From: Marichromatium gracile
GTDB taxonomy: Bacteria > Pseudomonadota > Gammaproteobacteria > Chromatiales > Chromatiaceae
DNA: 64,000 nt
Direction of reading: 5' to 3'
Assembly: GCF_004343155.1 (NCBI RefSeq)
Contig: NZ_SMDC01000007.1
Coordinates: 62,001 to 126,000 of the forward strand
The notes beneath the pieces were generated by a model, which was given only the letters and a program-made list of their open reading frames with translations, had not been told where the DNA came from and did not search any database. Shown one piece after another: positions 17,087 to 27,478 of the stretch (the stretch's first letter is position 1; every line of letters starts with the position of its first letter). A program made the position numbers and the translations under genes.

Positions 17087-20000
17087 ATGTCGCGTGCAAC
17101 GAAAATGATCGAGCTGGTCGCAGTCTCCACCGCACTGACGCTGTTGAGCGGGGCTGCCCTGGCCACCCCCGCCGCCCCCCTGCAGCGCGGCGCCGCCGCC
17201 CTCGCCGCGGGTGAGCCGCGGGTGGCGGTGATCGAGCTGAAGAATGCCCTGCAGGCTGATCCGCGCAATGCCCGGGCCCGGGTCCTGCTCGGGCGCGCCC
17301 TGCTCGCTCAGGGGGATGTCAACGCCGCCGCCCAGGAGTTCGCGCGTGCACAGCGACTCGGCGCCGATGCCGCGCTGCTCCAGCCCTGGCTCGCCCGCGC
17401 CTGGCTGCGTCGTGGCGAGTTCGAGCAGTTGCGCGCGCTCGCGGTGACCCCGGAGCTGTCGCCCGCGCATCGTGCCGAGCTGCTCGCGCTGCGTGCCGAG
17501 GCCGAGCTGGCTGACGGCGAGTCGGGCGCGGCGCGGGCGACGCTCGAGCGTGCCGCTGCGCTGCAGCCCGATGCGCCCGCGGTACAGCTCGCCCTGGCCC
17601 GCGTCGAGGTCGCCGAGGGGGCGGTCGATGAGGCGCGTGCGCGGCTCGCGACCCTGCTCGAAAACGCCCCGGAGGCAACCCGGGCCTGGTCGCTGAGCGG
17701 TGAGCTGGCGCGCCAGGCGGGTGACATGGACGCGGCCGAGGCGGCCTTTTCGCAGGCCTTGGAAGACCCGTTGGAGCAGGCCCAGGCGCGTCTCAATCGG
17801 GCCTATGTGCGGATCCAGGATGGTCGACTCGATGCGGCCCAGGCCGATCTCGATCAGCTGCGCCGCGCCGCGCCCGACAATCCGCTGGTCAAGTACGCGC
17901 AGGGCTTGCTGTTCTACAGCCGTGAGGACTATGCCGCCGCGATCGAGCAGCTGGATGCCGCGCTCGGTGCGCTGCCCGATTTCGCCCCGGCGCAGTCGTT
18001 GGCGGGGGCGACGCGACTGGCGCTGGGCGAGCCCGAACTCGCGCGCATCCATCTCGAGCGCGCCCGCTCGCTGCGCCCGGATGATGCGTCGACCCAGCGG
18101 CTGTTGGCGATGACCCTGTTGCAGCAGGGCGAGGCGGCCAAGGCCGAGCAGCTGGCGCGCGCGGTGCTCGAGCGTCAGCCCGAGGACCTCGCCACCATGG
18201 ACCTGCTGGCAAGCGCTCTGCTGCAGCAGGGCCGGCGCGAGGAGAGCCTGCCCTATCTGCGTCGGGTCAAGGCGGAGCTGCCCGACTCCCCCGTGGCCAG
18301 CGCGCGGCTCGGTGCGGCGCTGCTCGCCGACCCCGGATCCGACGAGGGGGTGCTGGAGTTGCAGGCCGCGCTGGCGCAGGACCCCGATTTCCAGGGCGCG
18401 GCCGAGCAGTTGGTGATCGGTCGGTTGGCTCGCGGTGAATTCGACCAGGCACTGGCCGCGGCGCGTGACTATCGCGACCGTCACCCCGACTCGGCGCGCG
18501 CCCACACCCTGCTCGGGGTGGTCGAGCTGCGTCGCGAGGCGTCGCAGGCTGCGCGCGCGGCGTTCGAGCAGGCGCTGGCGCTGGATGCCTCGGACCTTGC
18601 CGCGACCACCGGACTGGCGACCCTGGCGCTCGCGCGTCAGGACCTTGCCGAGGCGCGGCGGCTGTTCGGCGAGAGTCTCGAGGCGCGTCCCGATGATCCG
18701 CGGGTGCTGATCGCCCTGGCCCGGATCGCACTGACCGAGGGCGAGACCGCACAGGCGCAGGCACTGCTCGAGCGGGCGGTGACGCACAACCCCGAGACAC
18801 TGGCTCCCAGACTCTATCTGGCCGCCTATCTGTTGCGTCACGGTGAGCCCGGGCAGGCGCTCGAGATGCTCGATGCGGCGCGTGCGCGCTTTGCCGAGAC
18901 CCCGGTGCTGCTCGGTCTGATCGCGGATGCGCAGCTCGTCCTCGCGCGTCACGGTGCCGCGCGCGATACCCTGATGCGTCTGGTCGAGCTGGCGCCCGCC
19001 GATCCCCGGGTGCGGGTCGCCCTGGCGACCAGTCTGGTGGGTCTGGACGAACTCCCCGCCGCGCGTGACCAGCTCGATCGTGCCCTGGTGATCGATCCCG
19101 AGTTCGCTCCGGCGCTTGCCTGGTCGGCACGGTTGGCGCTGGCCGAGGGTGAGTTCGAGCAGGCCGAGGCGCGGCTGGAGCAGCTGCGCCGGGTCCGTGG
19201 CGCGCTCGATGCCGATGTGCTGCTGATCCAGGGCCAGTTGGCGCAGCAGCGCGGTGATCTGTCGAGCGTCGCCGATGCCTTCACCGAGCTGCTCGAGGGC
19301 GCGAGCGAGGACCCTGCGCTCGGCCTCGACCCGCAGCGTCTCGACGCCGCCGAACAGCTGGTGCTCGGTCAGGTGCGACGTGGTGACCTGGCCGCTGCGA
19401 TCGATGCCGCGCGCGCACTCTGTGCGCGTGAACCCGATGCCGCGCGACCGCGTGCGCTGCTCGGGATGATCTATCTGCGCGCCGATCAGCGCGAGGCGGC
19501 GGCGACGGCCTTCGCCGAGGCGCTCGACCGCGACCCCGGCATGGCGATGGCGGTCGACGGGCTGGTCTCGCTCGATCTCGAGGGCGATGATCCGGACACC
19601 GCCGCGGGGCGTTATCGCAGTGCGCTGGAGGCGGCGCCCGGAGACGCCGAACTGCTGATCGGCCAGGCGCGGCTGGCACTGCTGCGTGAGGATCCGCAAG
19701 GCGCGCAGCAGGCCCTCGAGGCGGCGGTGGCGGCCAACCCCGAGCAGCTGCGTCCGCGGCTCTATCTGGCGGCCTACCAGCTGCAGCGTGGCCAGCCACA
19801 GGAGGCCCTCGACGTGCTTGGCACCGTGGCGGCGGCCCATGCCGATGCCCCCGATCTGCTCGGGCTGCGCGCCGAGGCCCAGCTCGCGCTGGGGCACAAC
19901 GAGGACGCGCGTCAGAGCCTGGTGGAACTGGCCCGGCTGCAGCCGGGTGCGCCCGGGATATTGACCGCCCTGGCGACCGCCGAGGCGCGGCTGGGACGCA

Positions 20001-20812
20001 TGGCGCTGGCCGAGGAGGCGCTGCGACGCGCCCTGGAGCAAGCGCCCGATTCGGTCGCCGCGCACGCCGGGCTGGTCCGGTTGGCGCTGGCCGAAGAGGA
20101 CATGGTGTTGGCCGGTGAGCGACTCGAGTCACTGCGGGCAGTGGTCGGTGAGGCGCACCCCGAGGTGCTGCTGCTCGAGGGGTTGATCGCCGACGGACAG
20201 GGGGATGGCGTGGCTGCACTGGCCAGCTATCAGCGTCTGTTCGAGGTGGCGCCGAACTCGGTCAACCTGCTGCGGCTGGCGCGAGCGCAGCGCCAGGCCG
20301 ATGATCCGGCGGCCGCTGTCGCGACCCTTGAGGGCTGGCTCGTGGAGCACCCCGAGGATGTCCGCATTCAGTTCAACCTGGCGCAGACACAGATGGAGGT
20401 CGGGGAGTTGTCACAGGCGATTGCCGCCTTCGAGCGCACCATCGAGATCGCGCCGGAACATGCCATCGCGCTCAACAACCTGGCCTGGTTGATCCGCGAC
20501 CGGGATCGTGCGCGTGCCCTGGACTATGCACGCCGCGCCTATGCCGCGGCACCTGAGTCGGCAGACGTGGCCGACACCCTGGCCGTAGTGTTGTTCGAGG
20601 AGGGCGCGCTCGACGAGGCGAGACGGATCATCGACGAGGCCCAGGCGCTCGCGCCGAAGAGCGCGACGGTGCGCTTCCACAAGGCGCAGATCCTGGTCTC
20701 CCAGGGGCTCGACGATGAGGCCGGACGGTTGCTTGAGTCGATCCTCGCCGATGTCGCAGACTTCCCCGAGCGCACCGAGGCCGAGTCGTTGCTCGAGAGT
20801 CTCGATCGCTGA
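17087..20812 (+). CDS. prsT: PEP-CTERM system TPR-repeat protein PrsT
   Basis: A 1241-residue protein made almost entirely of tetratricopeptide repeats (for example GEPRVAVIELKNALQADPRNA). It matches the large TPR protein of exosortase A loci, thought to be a periplasmic scaffold for polysaccharide or protein export. An N-terminal hydrophobic signal (residues about 9-27, ending ALATPAAP) is present. I see no lipobox cysteine, although the family is usually described as lipoproteins. It is also longer than the roughly 900 residues I expect: residues about 438-753 and 754-1070 look like diverged copies of one block, both starting AAEQLV and containing RPRLYLAAY or APRLYLAAY. A hairpin terminator follows. 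Confidence 0.88.
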   Translation: MSRATKMIELVAVSTALTLLSGAALATPAAPLQRGAAALAAGEPRVAVIELKNALQADPRNARARVLLGRALLAQGDVNAAAQEFARAQRLGADAALLQPWLARAWLRRGEFEQLRALAVTPELSPAHRAELLALRAEAELADGESGAARATLERAAALQPDAPAVQLALARVEVAEGAVDEARARLATLLENAPEATRAWSLSGELARQAGDMDAAEAAFSQALEDPLEQAQARLNRAYVRIQDGRLDAAQADLDQLRRAAPDNPLVKYAQGLLFYSREDYAAAIEQLDAALGALPDFAPAQSLAGATRLALGEPELARIHLERARSLRPDDASTQRLLAMTLLQQGEAAKAEQLARAVLERQPEDLATMDLLASALLQQGRREESLPYLRRVKAELPDSPVASARLGAALLADPGSDEGVLELQAALAQDPDFQGAAEQLVIGRLARGEFDQALAAARDYRDRHPDSARAHTLLGVVELRREASQAARAAFEQALALDASDLAATTGLATLALARQDLAEARRLFGESLEARPDDPRVLIALARIALTEGETAQAQALLERAVTHNPETLAPRLYLAAYLLRHGEPGQALEMLDAARARFAETPVLLGLIADAQLVLARHGAARDTLMRLVELAPADPRVRVALATSLVGLDELPAARDQLDRALVIDPEFAPALAWSARLALAEGEFEQAEARLEQLRRVRGALDADVLLIQGQLAQQRGDLSSVADAFTELLEGASEDPALGLDPQRLDAAEQLVLGQVRRGDLAAAIDAARALCAREPDAARPRALLGMIYLRADQREAAATAFAEALDRDPGMAMAVDGLVSLDLEGDDPDTAAGRYRSALEAAPGDAELLIGQARLALLREDPQGAQQALEAAVAANPEQLRPRLYLAAYQLQRGQPQEALDVLGTVAAAHADAPDLLGLRAEAQLALGHNEDARQSLVELARLQPGAPGILTALATAEARLGRMALAEEALRRALEQAPDSVAAHAGLVRLALAEEDMVLAGERLESLRAVVGEAHPEVLLLEGLIADGQGDGVAALASYQRLFEVAPNSVNLLRLARAQRQADDPAAAVATLEGWLVEHPEDVRIQFNLAQTQMEVGELSQAIAAFERTIEIAPEHAIALNNLAWLIRDRDRARALDYARRAYAAAPESADVADTLAVVLFEEGALDEARRIIDEAQALAPKSATVRFHKAQILVSQGLDDEAGRLLESILADVADFPERTEAESLLESLDR

Positions 20813-20902
20813 ACTCCGCGCCCCGTTTCGTCCGAGCCGATCCGGGGCCCTCGTGCATCGGCCTCGCCCCATCCGGGGAGAGGCCTGACACCCGCTCCGT
20901 CG

Positions 20903-20938
20903 GACACGATCTGTCGGCCACTGCCGGCAGATCGTGTC
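20903..20938. terminator. 16-bp stem-loop between convergent genes
   Basis: GACACGATCTGTCGGC pairs with GCCGGCAGATCGTGTC (one G-T wobble) around the four-base loop CACT. It lies between the stop of prsT and the end of the convergent 65-residue gene, so it could serve both directions. There is no T run, so termination may need Rho. Confidence 0.55.
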
Positions 20939-20946
20939 GGTGCGCG

Positions 20947-21144
20947 TCAGGTCAGCGCCTGATGGCTGGTGTGGTGCTCCTTGTCATAGCGTTGCAGCAG
21001 ACAGCGATAGACATTGACCAGAACCTCCTCTCTGAAGGTCGCCGGCGGGGTCAGGTCAGCGATCTCGCGCCGGTAATGATCGATGCGTGCGTCGAGATTC
21101 ATTTCATCGATTGCAACGTCGTTATCGTTCTGATGCTTGTGCAT
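20947..21144 (-). CDS. Small hypothetical protein, 65 residues
   Basis: I do not recognise this protein. It reads MHKHQNDNDVAIDEMNLDAR and continues with a mostly helical, charged sequence (RIDHYRREIADLTPPATFREEVLVNVYRCLL in parts), with no signal peptide or membrane segment. It is likely cytoplasmic. Codon use and amino-acid composition look coding, and it sits cleanly between a terminator-like hairpin and the regulatory region of the ATPase operon. It might be a small regulator or adaptor, but the sequence shows no motif to say so. Confidence 0.55.
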   Translation of the reverse strand: MHKHQNDNDVAIDEMNLDARIDHYRREIADLTPPATFREEVLVNVYRCLLQRYDKEHHTSHQALT

Positions 21145-21409
21145 GATTCGGCCTGCTTGTCGTGCGTGAAGTGGATGCGAGCGCGGGGACGGTCATTGCC
21201 GTTCCGTGCCGGCTGAGCGGCCCGCTCTAGGCAGCAAAATACGTGCCTTTCTGGTCTTCATGAGCGACATCCGTATCTGCCTGACTGCGAGGGCGTTGTC
21301 GAGCGCCCCAGTGGTGCCGCCATACGCGGCATGAGAACGGTTGTGCGCGAACGGGTCGTGGTGCAATGGGTCGTTCACCGTCTTCACATTGCTGCCGTGC
21401 GACGCGAGT

Positions 21410-21422
21410 GTCAGAATCTGAC
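21410..21422. promoter_or_regulatory. Dyad GTCAGA-A-TCTGAC, candidate activator-binding site
   Basis: A perfect 6+1+6 inverted repeat about 140 bases before the -24 element at 21560. That is the usual distance for an NtrC-type activator site. A single half-site, GTGTCAG, lies nearer the promoter at 21518-21524. Binding by PrsR is a guess. Confidence 0.35.
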
Positions 21423-21559
21423 GACCTGTTGCCAATGCTGCCCGTCGTCTTGTTCTATCAGTCCTTGAGTGCGAGATGGGGGCTGGCGCGGCTGCTCGTA
21501 CGCTACCGCAGATGCGTGTGTCAGGTGCGTCTTCTTTTCCGATATTCGTAGTTGCGGTC

Positions 21560-21575
21560 TGGCCCTTGTATTGCA
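21560..21575 (+). promoter_or_regulatory. Candidate sigma-54 (-24/-12) promoter
   Basis: TGGCCCTTGTATTGCA has the conserved TGGC and TTGCA blocks, with GG and GC exactly ten bases apart. It faces the ATPase-prsK-prsR operon, whose first ATG is 139 bases further on. If used, PrsR, a sigma-54 activator, would control its own operon. Confidence 0.6.
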
Positions 21576-21713
21576 ATGTCGACTGCACGCAGACAGGGGT
21601 GATGCCGACATTTCGGGCCGTGCGCCGCCGTAGCCACTGCCACTGGCCACACCCCGTGATCTTTACCACGAAAAGAATCGCGCCGCCAGATCGATCAGAG
21701 GTCTTGAGCCATT

Positions 21714-23825
21714 ATGTACGAGCATTTCTATGCCCTCGGGGCCGATCCGTTTCGCTTGAGCCCGGATCATCGTTTCTGTTTCACCCACAGGAACTACGCC
21801 CGTGCGCGCTCTTATATCGATTATGCGCTGCACCGTGGCGAGGGCTTCGTCATGATCACCGGTCGACCGGGGACAGGCAAGACCACGCTGATCAATGACC
21901 TGCTCGATCGTCTGCCGACACAGGAGGTGTCCGTCTCCATGTTGGTCAGCACCCAGCTGGCCGCCGAGGATCTGCTGCGGATGACCGCCCACGGTTTCGG
22001 GTTGAGTGCCGGCGCCCCGCGCAAGGCGGATGTGTTGCAGGGACTGATGGCGTTCCTCGAGCGCCAGCACCAGGCCGGGCGGCGTGCCCTGCTGATCATC
22101 GACGAGGCGCAGGACCTGGCTGCCTCGGCGCTCGAGGAGCTGCGGCTGCTGACCAATCTGCAGCGCCAGGGGCGTCCGCTGCTGCAGATCGTGTTGGTCG
22201 GTCAGGAGCGGCTGCGCGAGCTGGTCCAGGGGCCGGATATGGAGCAGGTCCATCAGCGCCTGGTTGCGGCCTGGCATCTCGAGCCGCTGGGACCGGTCGA
22301 AACCTTGGCCTATGTCCGCCACCGCTTGGAGAAGGGGGGGTGGCACGGTGACCCGGAGTTCGCGCCCGGGGTGCTGCGTACCGTCTTTGAGTTCAGCGGT
22401 GGGGTGCCGCGGCGGATCAACCTGATCTGCAGCCGGTTGCTGCTGCACGGCTTCATCGAGGAGCGCCGCCTGATCAGCGCCGAGGATGCCGAGGGGGTGC
22501 TCGATGAGTTGCAGCAGGAGTCGCTGACCGGCGCGTCACCGGAGATCGAGGTCGATTGGGACGCGCTCGACCAGGGATTGAGCGCGTCGCCCGACCTTGC
22601 TCCGGTGATCGCCGAGACGCCGCGGCCTGGGGAGGCTCCGCCGTCACAGATGTCTCCGCCACCGTTGGTCGATGACGCCCCGTCCGCAAGCCAGGCCGCC
22701 GAGCCGGTGTTCGAGCTCGACGAGGCGGTCGACGGCGAGGTGCCGCCATCCGATGACGAGTTCCCGTTGCGTGAGGCGGTGTTGCTGCCCGAGGAGCTCG
22801 ATGAGCTCGTCACCGAGCCGGCGGTCGCCCCTGGACGGCGTCGCTCGCCCGCCCGCTGGGTCGTCGGCGGCAGTGTCCTGGCCGCCAGCTGTCTGCTCGG
22901 TGCCTTCTATCTGCTCCAGCCGCAGCAGACCGTCGAGTTGGGGCGAGCGACCTTCGCGTGGGTGGCGCGATCGCTGCACGAGCTGAGGGTCGAGGTGATG
23001 CCCCCCGCCGCCGACGATCGGGTCGCCGGCCTCTCGCCGGCCGATGAGCCGCCACCGGTCGCGCCCGAGGCGCTATCGCCTGTCGAGACGATGCCGGCTG
23101 CTGTGGTGGTTGAGTCCGGGCTGGTAGCCGAGGAGTCGTCTGTGGCGCCACGACCGGCGCCGATCGAGCCCGAGCCCGAGCCTAACGAGCCTCGCGCACG
23201 CGCTCAGTCTCGTCCTGCGGTCGCAGTGGCCGACGCAGTCGGGTCAAGTGTGACCGCCGCCGATCAGGCGCTGCCGGTGGGGCGAGCGACCGCGGATGGG
23301 TCCATGGCGGTCTCCACCGAGGTCAGCGATGAGCCTCCGGTGCTCAGGGTGGCCGATCTCCGCTCGGTGGCGCCGTCTCCGTCGACCGCTGCCGCCGCTG
23401 TATCGGCCGTTGACAGCTCCGCGGCGGTGCGCGAGGTGTCGCGTGGGCCCTGGCCGGAGCCGCTCCAGGTGGTGTTCGGGTGGAACAGCACCGAGGTCGA
23501 GGGGCGTTTCGCCGGGCGGCTCGATGTGCTGATCGAGGCGTATCGATCGCGTGATGATCTCGGCATCGAGATCGTCGGTTATTCCGACGCCCTCGGCGAT
23601 CCCGCCTACAATCTCGACCTGTCGCGGCGTCGTGCACAGGCGGTTGCCGATTATCTGGTCGCCGGCGGTCTCGCCCCTGATCGATTGCGGGTCGAGGGCC
23701 GAGGTCCGGTCGAACCGGAGGCGTTGGAGGGGCAGTCGGCCGAGGCGGCCGGGTCGCGCGGTCGCATGGTCGAGCTCACCCCCTATGCGCCGGAGAGGGT
23801 GGAGATGGATGAGGAGAACGGATGA
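21714..23825 (+). CDS. XrtA-associated ATPase fused to an OmpA-like domain
   Basis: A 703-residue protein in three parts. Residues 1-270 are an ExeA/GspA-like AAA ATPase beginning MYEHFYALGADPFRLSPD, with Walker A GRPGTGKTT (50-58) and Walker B LLIIDEAQDL; this is the exosortase-associated ATPase family. A proline- and acid-rich linker follows, with a single membrane helix at about 381-403. The last 120 residues are an OmpA-like peptidoglycan-binding domain (VEIVGYSDALGDPAYNLDLSRRRAQAVADYL type sequence, with LSRRRAQAV as its hallmark). So a cytoplasmic ATPase is tied through the membrane to the cell wall. It starts an operon with prsK, which it overlaps by four bases. Confidence 0.88.
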   Translation: MYEHFYALGADPFRLSPDHRFCFTHRNYARARSYIDYALHRGEGFVMITGRPGTGKTTLINDLLDRLPTQEVSVSMLVSTQLAAEDLLRMTAHGFGLSAGAPRKADVLQGLMAFLERQHQAGRRALLIIDEAQDLAASALEELRLLTNLQRQGRPLLQIVLVGQERLRELVQGPDMEQVHQRLVAAWHLEPLGPVETLAYVRHRLEKGGWHGDPEFAPGVLRTVFEFSGGVPRRINLICSRLLLHGFIEERRLISAEDAEGVLDELQQESLTGASPEIEVDWDALDQGLSASPDLAPVIAETPRPGEAPPSQMSPPPLVDDAPSASQAAEPVFELDEAVDGEVPPSDDEFPLREAVLLPEELDELVTEPAVAPGRRRSPARWVVGGSVLAASCLLGAFYLLQPQQTVELGRATFAWVARSLHELRVEVMPPAADDRVAGLSPADEPPPVAPEALSPVETMPAAVVVESGLVAEESSVAPRPAPIEPEPEPNEPRARAQSRPAVAVADAVGSSVTAADQALPVGRATADGSMAVSTEVSDEPPVLRVADLRSVAPSPSTAAAAVSAVDSSAAVREVSRGPWPEPLQVVFGWNSTEVEGRFAGRLDVLIEAYRSRDDLGIEIVGYSDALGDPAYNLDLSRRRAQAVADYLVAGGLAPDRLRVEGRGPVEPEALEGQSAEAAGSRGRMVELTPYAPERVEMDEENG

Positions 23826-25911
23826 GCGTGCCCACCATCAGCTATGCGGCGGCGCTGATCGCCTATCTGGTGCTGACCCTGCTGCTGGCCACTGCGTGGC
23901 GTGGGCGCCTGTTGGGGCTGTTTGCGCTGGTGGCGAGCATGGCCGGCGTCTGCTGGGCGGCGATCGTGTTGGCGATGACGCATGGTCTGCTGCCTGCGGG
24001 GCAGTGGTCGGCGGTGGCCGAGCTGATCCGCAGTGGTGCCTGGTTCATCTTCCTGTCGCGGGTGCTGGTGGCCGAGCACGATCCGAGTCAGCTGCGTTTC
24101 TGGGCGCAGGCACCGTGGTGGGTGATCAGCGGTGGCGCGCTGCTCACCCTGGGGGTGCCGTTGCTCGAGGTCCCGCTCGGCCTCGACGGCGCCCAGGTGA
24201 TCAATGCGATGCTGCTCGGCTGGGTGCTGTGGTCGATCTTCGGTCTGGTATTGCTCGAGCAGATCTTCCGCAATCGCCGCCCCGAGCAGCGCTGGGGCAT
24301 CAAGCACCTGTGTCTCGGGCTCGGGGCGGTGTTCGCCTTCGACCTGTACTTCTTCTCCGATGCCCTGTTGCTGCATCGGGTTGATCCCGTGCTGTGGCAG
24401 GCGCGCGGCCTAGTGCACGCCTTGGTGGTGCCGTTGGTCGCGGTCTCGGCGGCGCGTAATCCGAGCTGGTCGCTGGAGGTGCACGTCTCGCGTCACGCGG
24501 TGTTCCACTCCGCCACGCTGACCGCCGCCGGGCTCTATCTGCTGGCGATGGCCGCCGCCGGCTACTACATCCGCTATTTCGGCGGCGCCTGGGGGGCGGT
24601 GCTGCAGATCACCTTCCTGTTCGCGGCCCTGCTGTTTCTGCTGGCGGTGCTGTTCTCGGGGCAGCTGCGCGCGCGCCTACGGGTCCTGCTCAGCAAGCAC
24701 TTCTTCAGCTTCAAGTACGACTATCGCGAGGAATGGCTGGGCTTCACCACGGCACTGTCGCGTCCCGGCGTGGCGTTGCCGGAGGCGGTGATCTCGGCGC
24801 TCGGCGGGATCGTCAACAGCCCGGGCGGGATGCTTTGGGTGAAAGGTGAGCACGGCGCGTTCGAGTTCTGTGCCCAGAGCCATTTGGGTGAGTCGCAGGC
24901 GCAGATCCTCGCTGCCGACGCGCCGATGATCACCTTCCTGGCGCGCAGCGGCTGGGTGGTCGATCTCGAGGAGTATCGCCGCCACCCGGAGCGCTACCAG
25001 GGCTTCTCGGCGCCGTCCTGGCTCGCGTCGCTGGCCGATGCCTGGTTGATCATCCCATTGCTGCATCGCGAGTCGCTGTGCGGCTTCGTGGTGCTGGCCC
25101 GCCCGGGAGGCGCCGGGGCGCTCAACTGGGAGGACCGCTCACTGTTGCGCACCGCGGGGCGTCAGGCGGCGACCCATGTCGCTCAGCACCTGGCCGACCA
25201 GGCGCTGATCAGGGCGCGTCAGTTCGAGGCGTTCAGCCAGCTCTCGGCCTATGTCGCTCATGACCTCAAGAACCTGCTCGCCCAGCAGTCCCTGCTGGTC
25301 TCCAATGCCGAGCGTCATCGCGACAATCCTGCCTTTTTCGATGATGTCATCCGTACCGTGCGCAGCTCGGTCGAGCGCATGACCCGGTTGATGGAGCAGT
25401 TGCGCGATGGTGTGCGCGGCGAGGCGCCGCAGCGACTGAGTCTGGCGCCCTTGCTGGAGGAGTTGGTGCGCGGGCGTGGCGGGCATGCCCCGGTGCCGGT
25501 GTTCGAGGCGCCGCTATCGTCGCCCTGTGTGTGTGCCGATCGCGAGCGTTTGCTGACTGTGTTCGGTCATTTGGTGCAAAATGCACAGGAAGCGACCACG
25601 CCGGAAGGGCGCGTGGTGGTTCGTCTGTTCGCAGAGGGCCGATTCGCGATCGTCGAGATCGAGGATGATGGCGTCGGCATGTCGCAGGAATTCGTCCGCG
25701 AGCGGCTGTTCAGGCCCTTCGACTCGACCAAGGGCTTGACCGGCATGGGGATCGGCGCATTCGAGAGCCGCGAGTTCATCCGGCTGCTCGGCGGTGATCT
25801 TTTGGTGTGTAGTCAGCCGGGGGAGGGTACGCTGTTTCGTGTATGCTTGCCGCTGGATGGCGAGTTACAGCAGGAGGAGCGCGTGCACGCCGGGCATCAT
25901 GGAGTGGCCTC

Positions 25912-25915
<4 letters not shown>
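23822..25915 (+). CDS. prsK: PrsK, PEP-CTERM system membrane histidine kinase
   Basis: A 697-residue sensor kinase. About the first 285 residues hold eight or nine membrane helices. A GAF-like region follows (about 300-455). The phosphoacceptor is His480 in SAYVAHDLKNLLAQQ, and the ATPase domain is recognised by GHLVQNAQEAT, EIEDDGVGMS and TGMGIGAFESREFI. This matches the kinase of exosortase A loci, paired with PrsR. The signal it senses is unknown. Its ATG overlaps the stop of the ATPase gene, and its own stop overlaps the ATG of prsR (ATGA both times), so the three are translated together. Confidence 0.9.
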
Positions 25916-27270
<1,355 letters not shown>

Positions 27271-27478
27271 GGTCGTGGCGACCTTCAGGCACTGTGATCG
27301 TGTTTACACGATTGGTGCTTGGTGCTTTGTCCTCGTGGTTTGCGCCACATCTATGCAACGCATGGCGGAGTACGGACGCGGCGCTCGGCGAAGATCATGA
27401 ACAAGCCGCGCCCGGCCTCGCCGGGCGCGGTATCGGACCAGGGCTGGTCCCTGGAGCTTGGTTACAGGGGGAACACTG

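Larger units (their letters stand above)
21145..21713. other. Regulatory region upstream of the ATPase-prsK-prsR operon
   Basis: About 570 bases with lower G+C and more irregular base use than the genes around it. No credible gene was found on either strand. It contains an inverted repeat at 21410-21422 and a strong sigma-54-type promoter at 21560-21575, in the order expected for an enhancer-binding site and promoter. Confidence 0.6.

Noticed and set aside
16934..20065. 1043-residue open frame on the minus strand
   Set aside because: It is antisense to prsT. The Gln/Arg/Gly-rich repeating sequence simply mirrors the TPR repeats.
21193..21669. 158-residue open frame on the minus strand
   Set aside because: Composition is non-coding in character, there is no ribosome-binding site, and it covers the sigma-54 promoter and dyad.
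27276..27290. Sigma-54-like sequence TGGCGACCTTCAGGC before the export operon
   Set aside because: GG and GC spacing fits, but the -12 block is AGGC instead of TTGC; chance is likely in this base composition.
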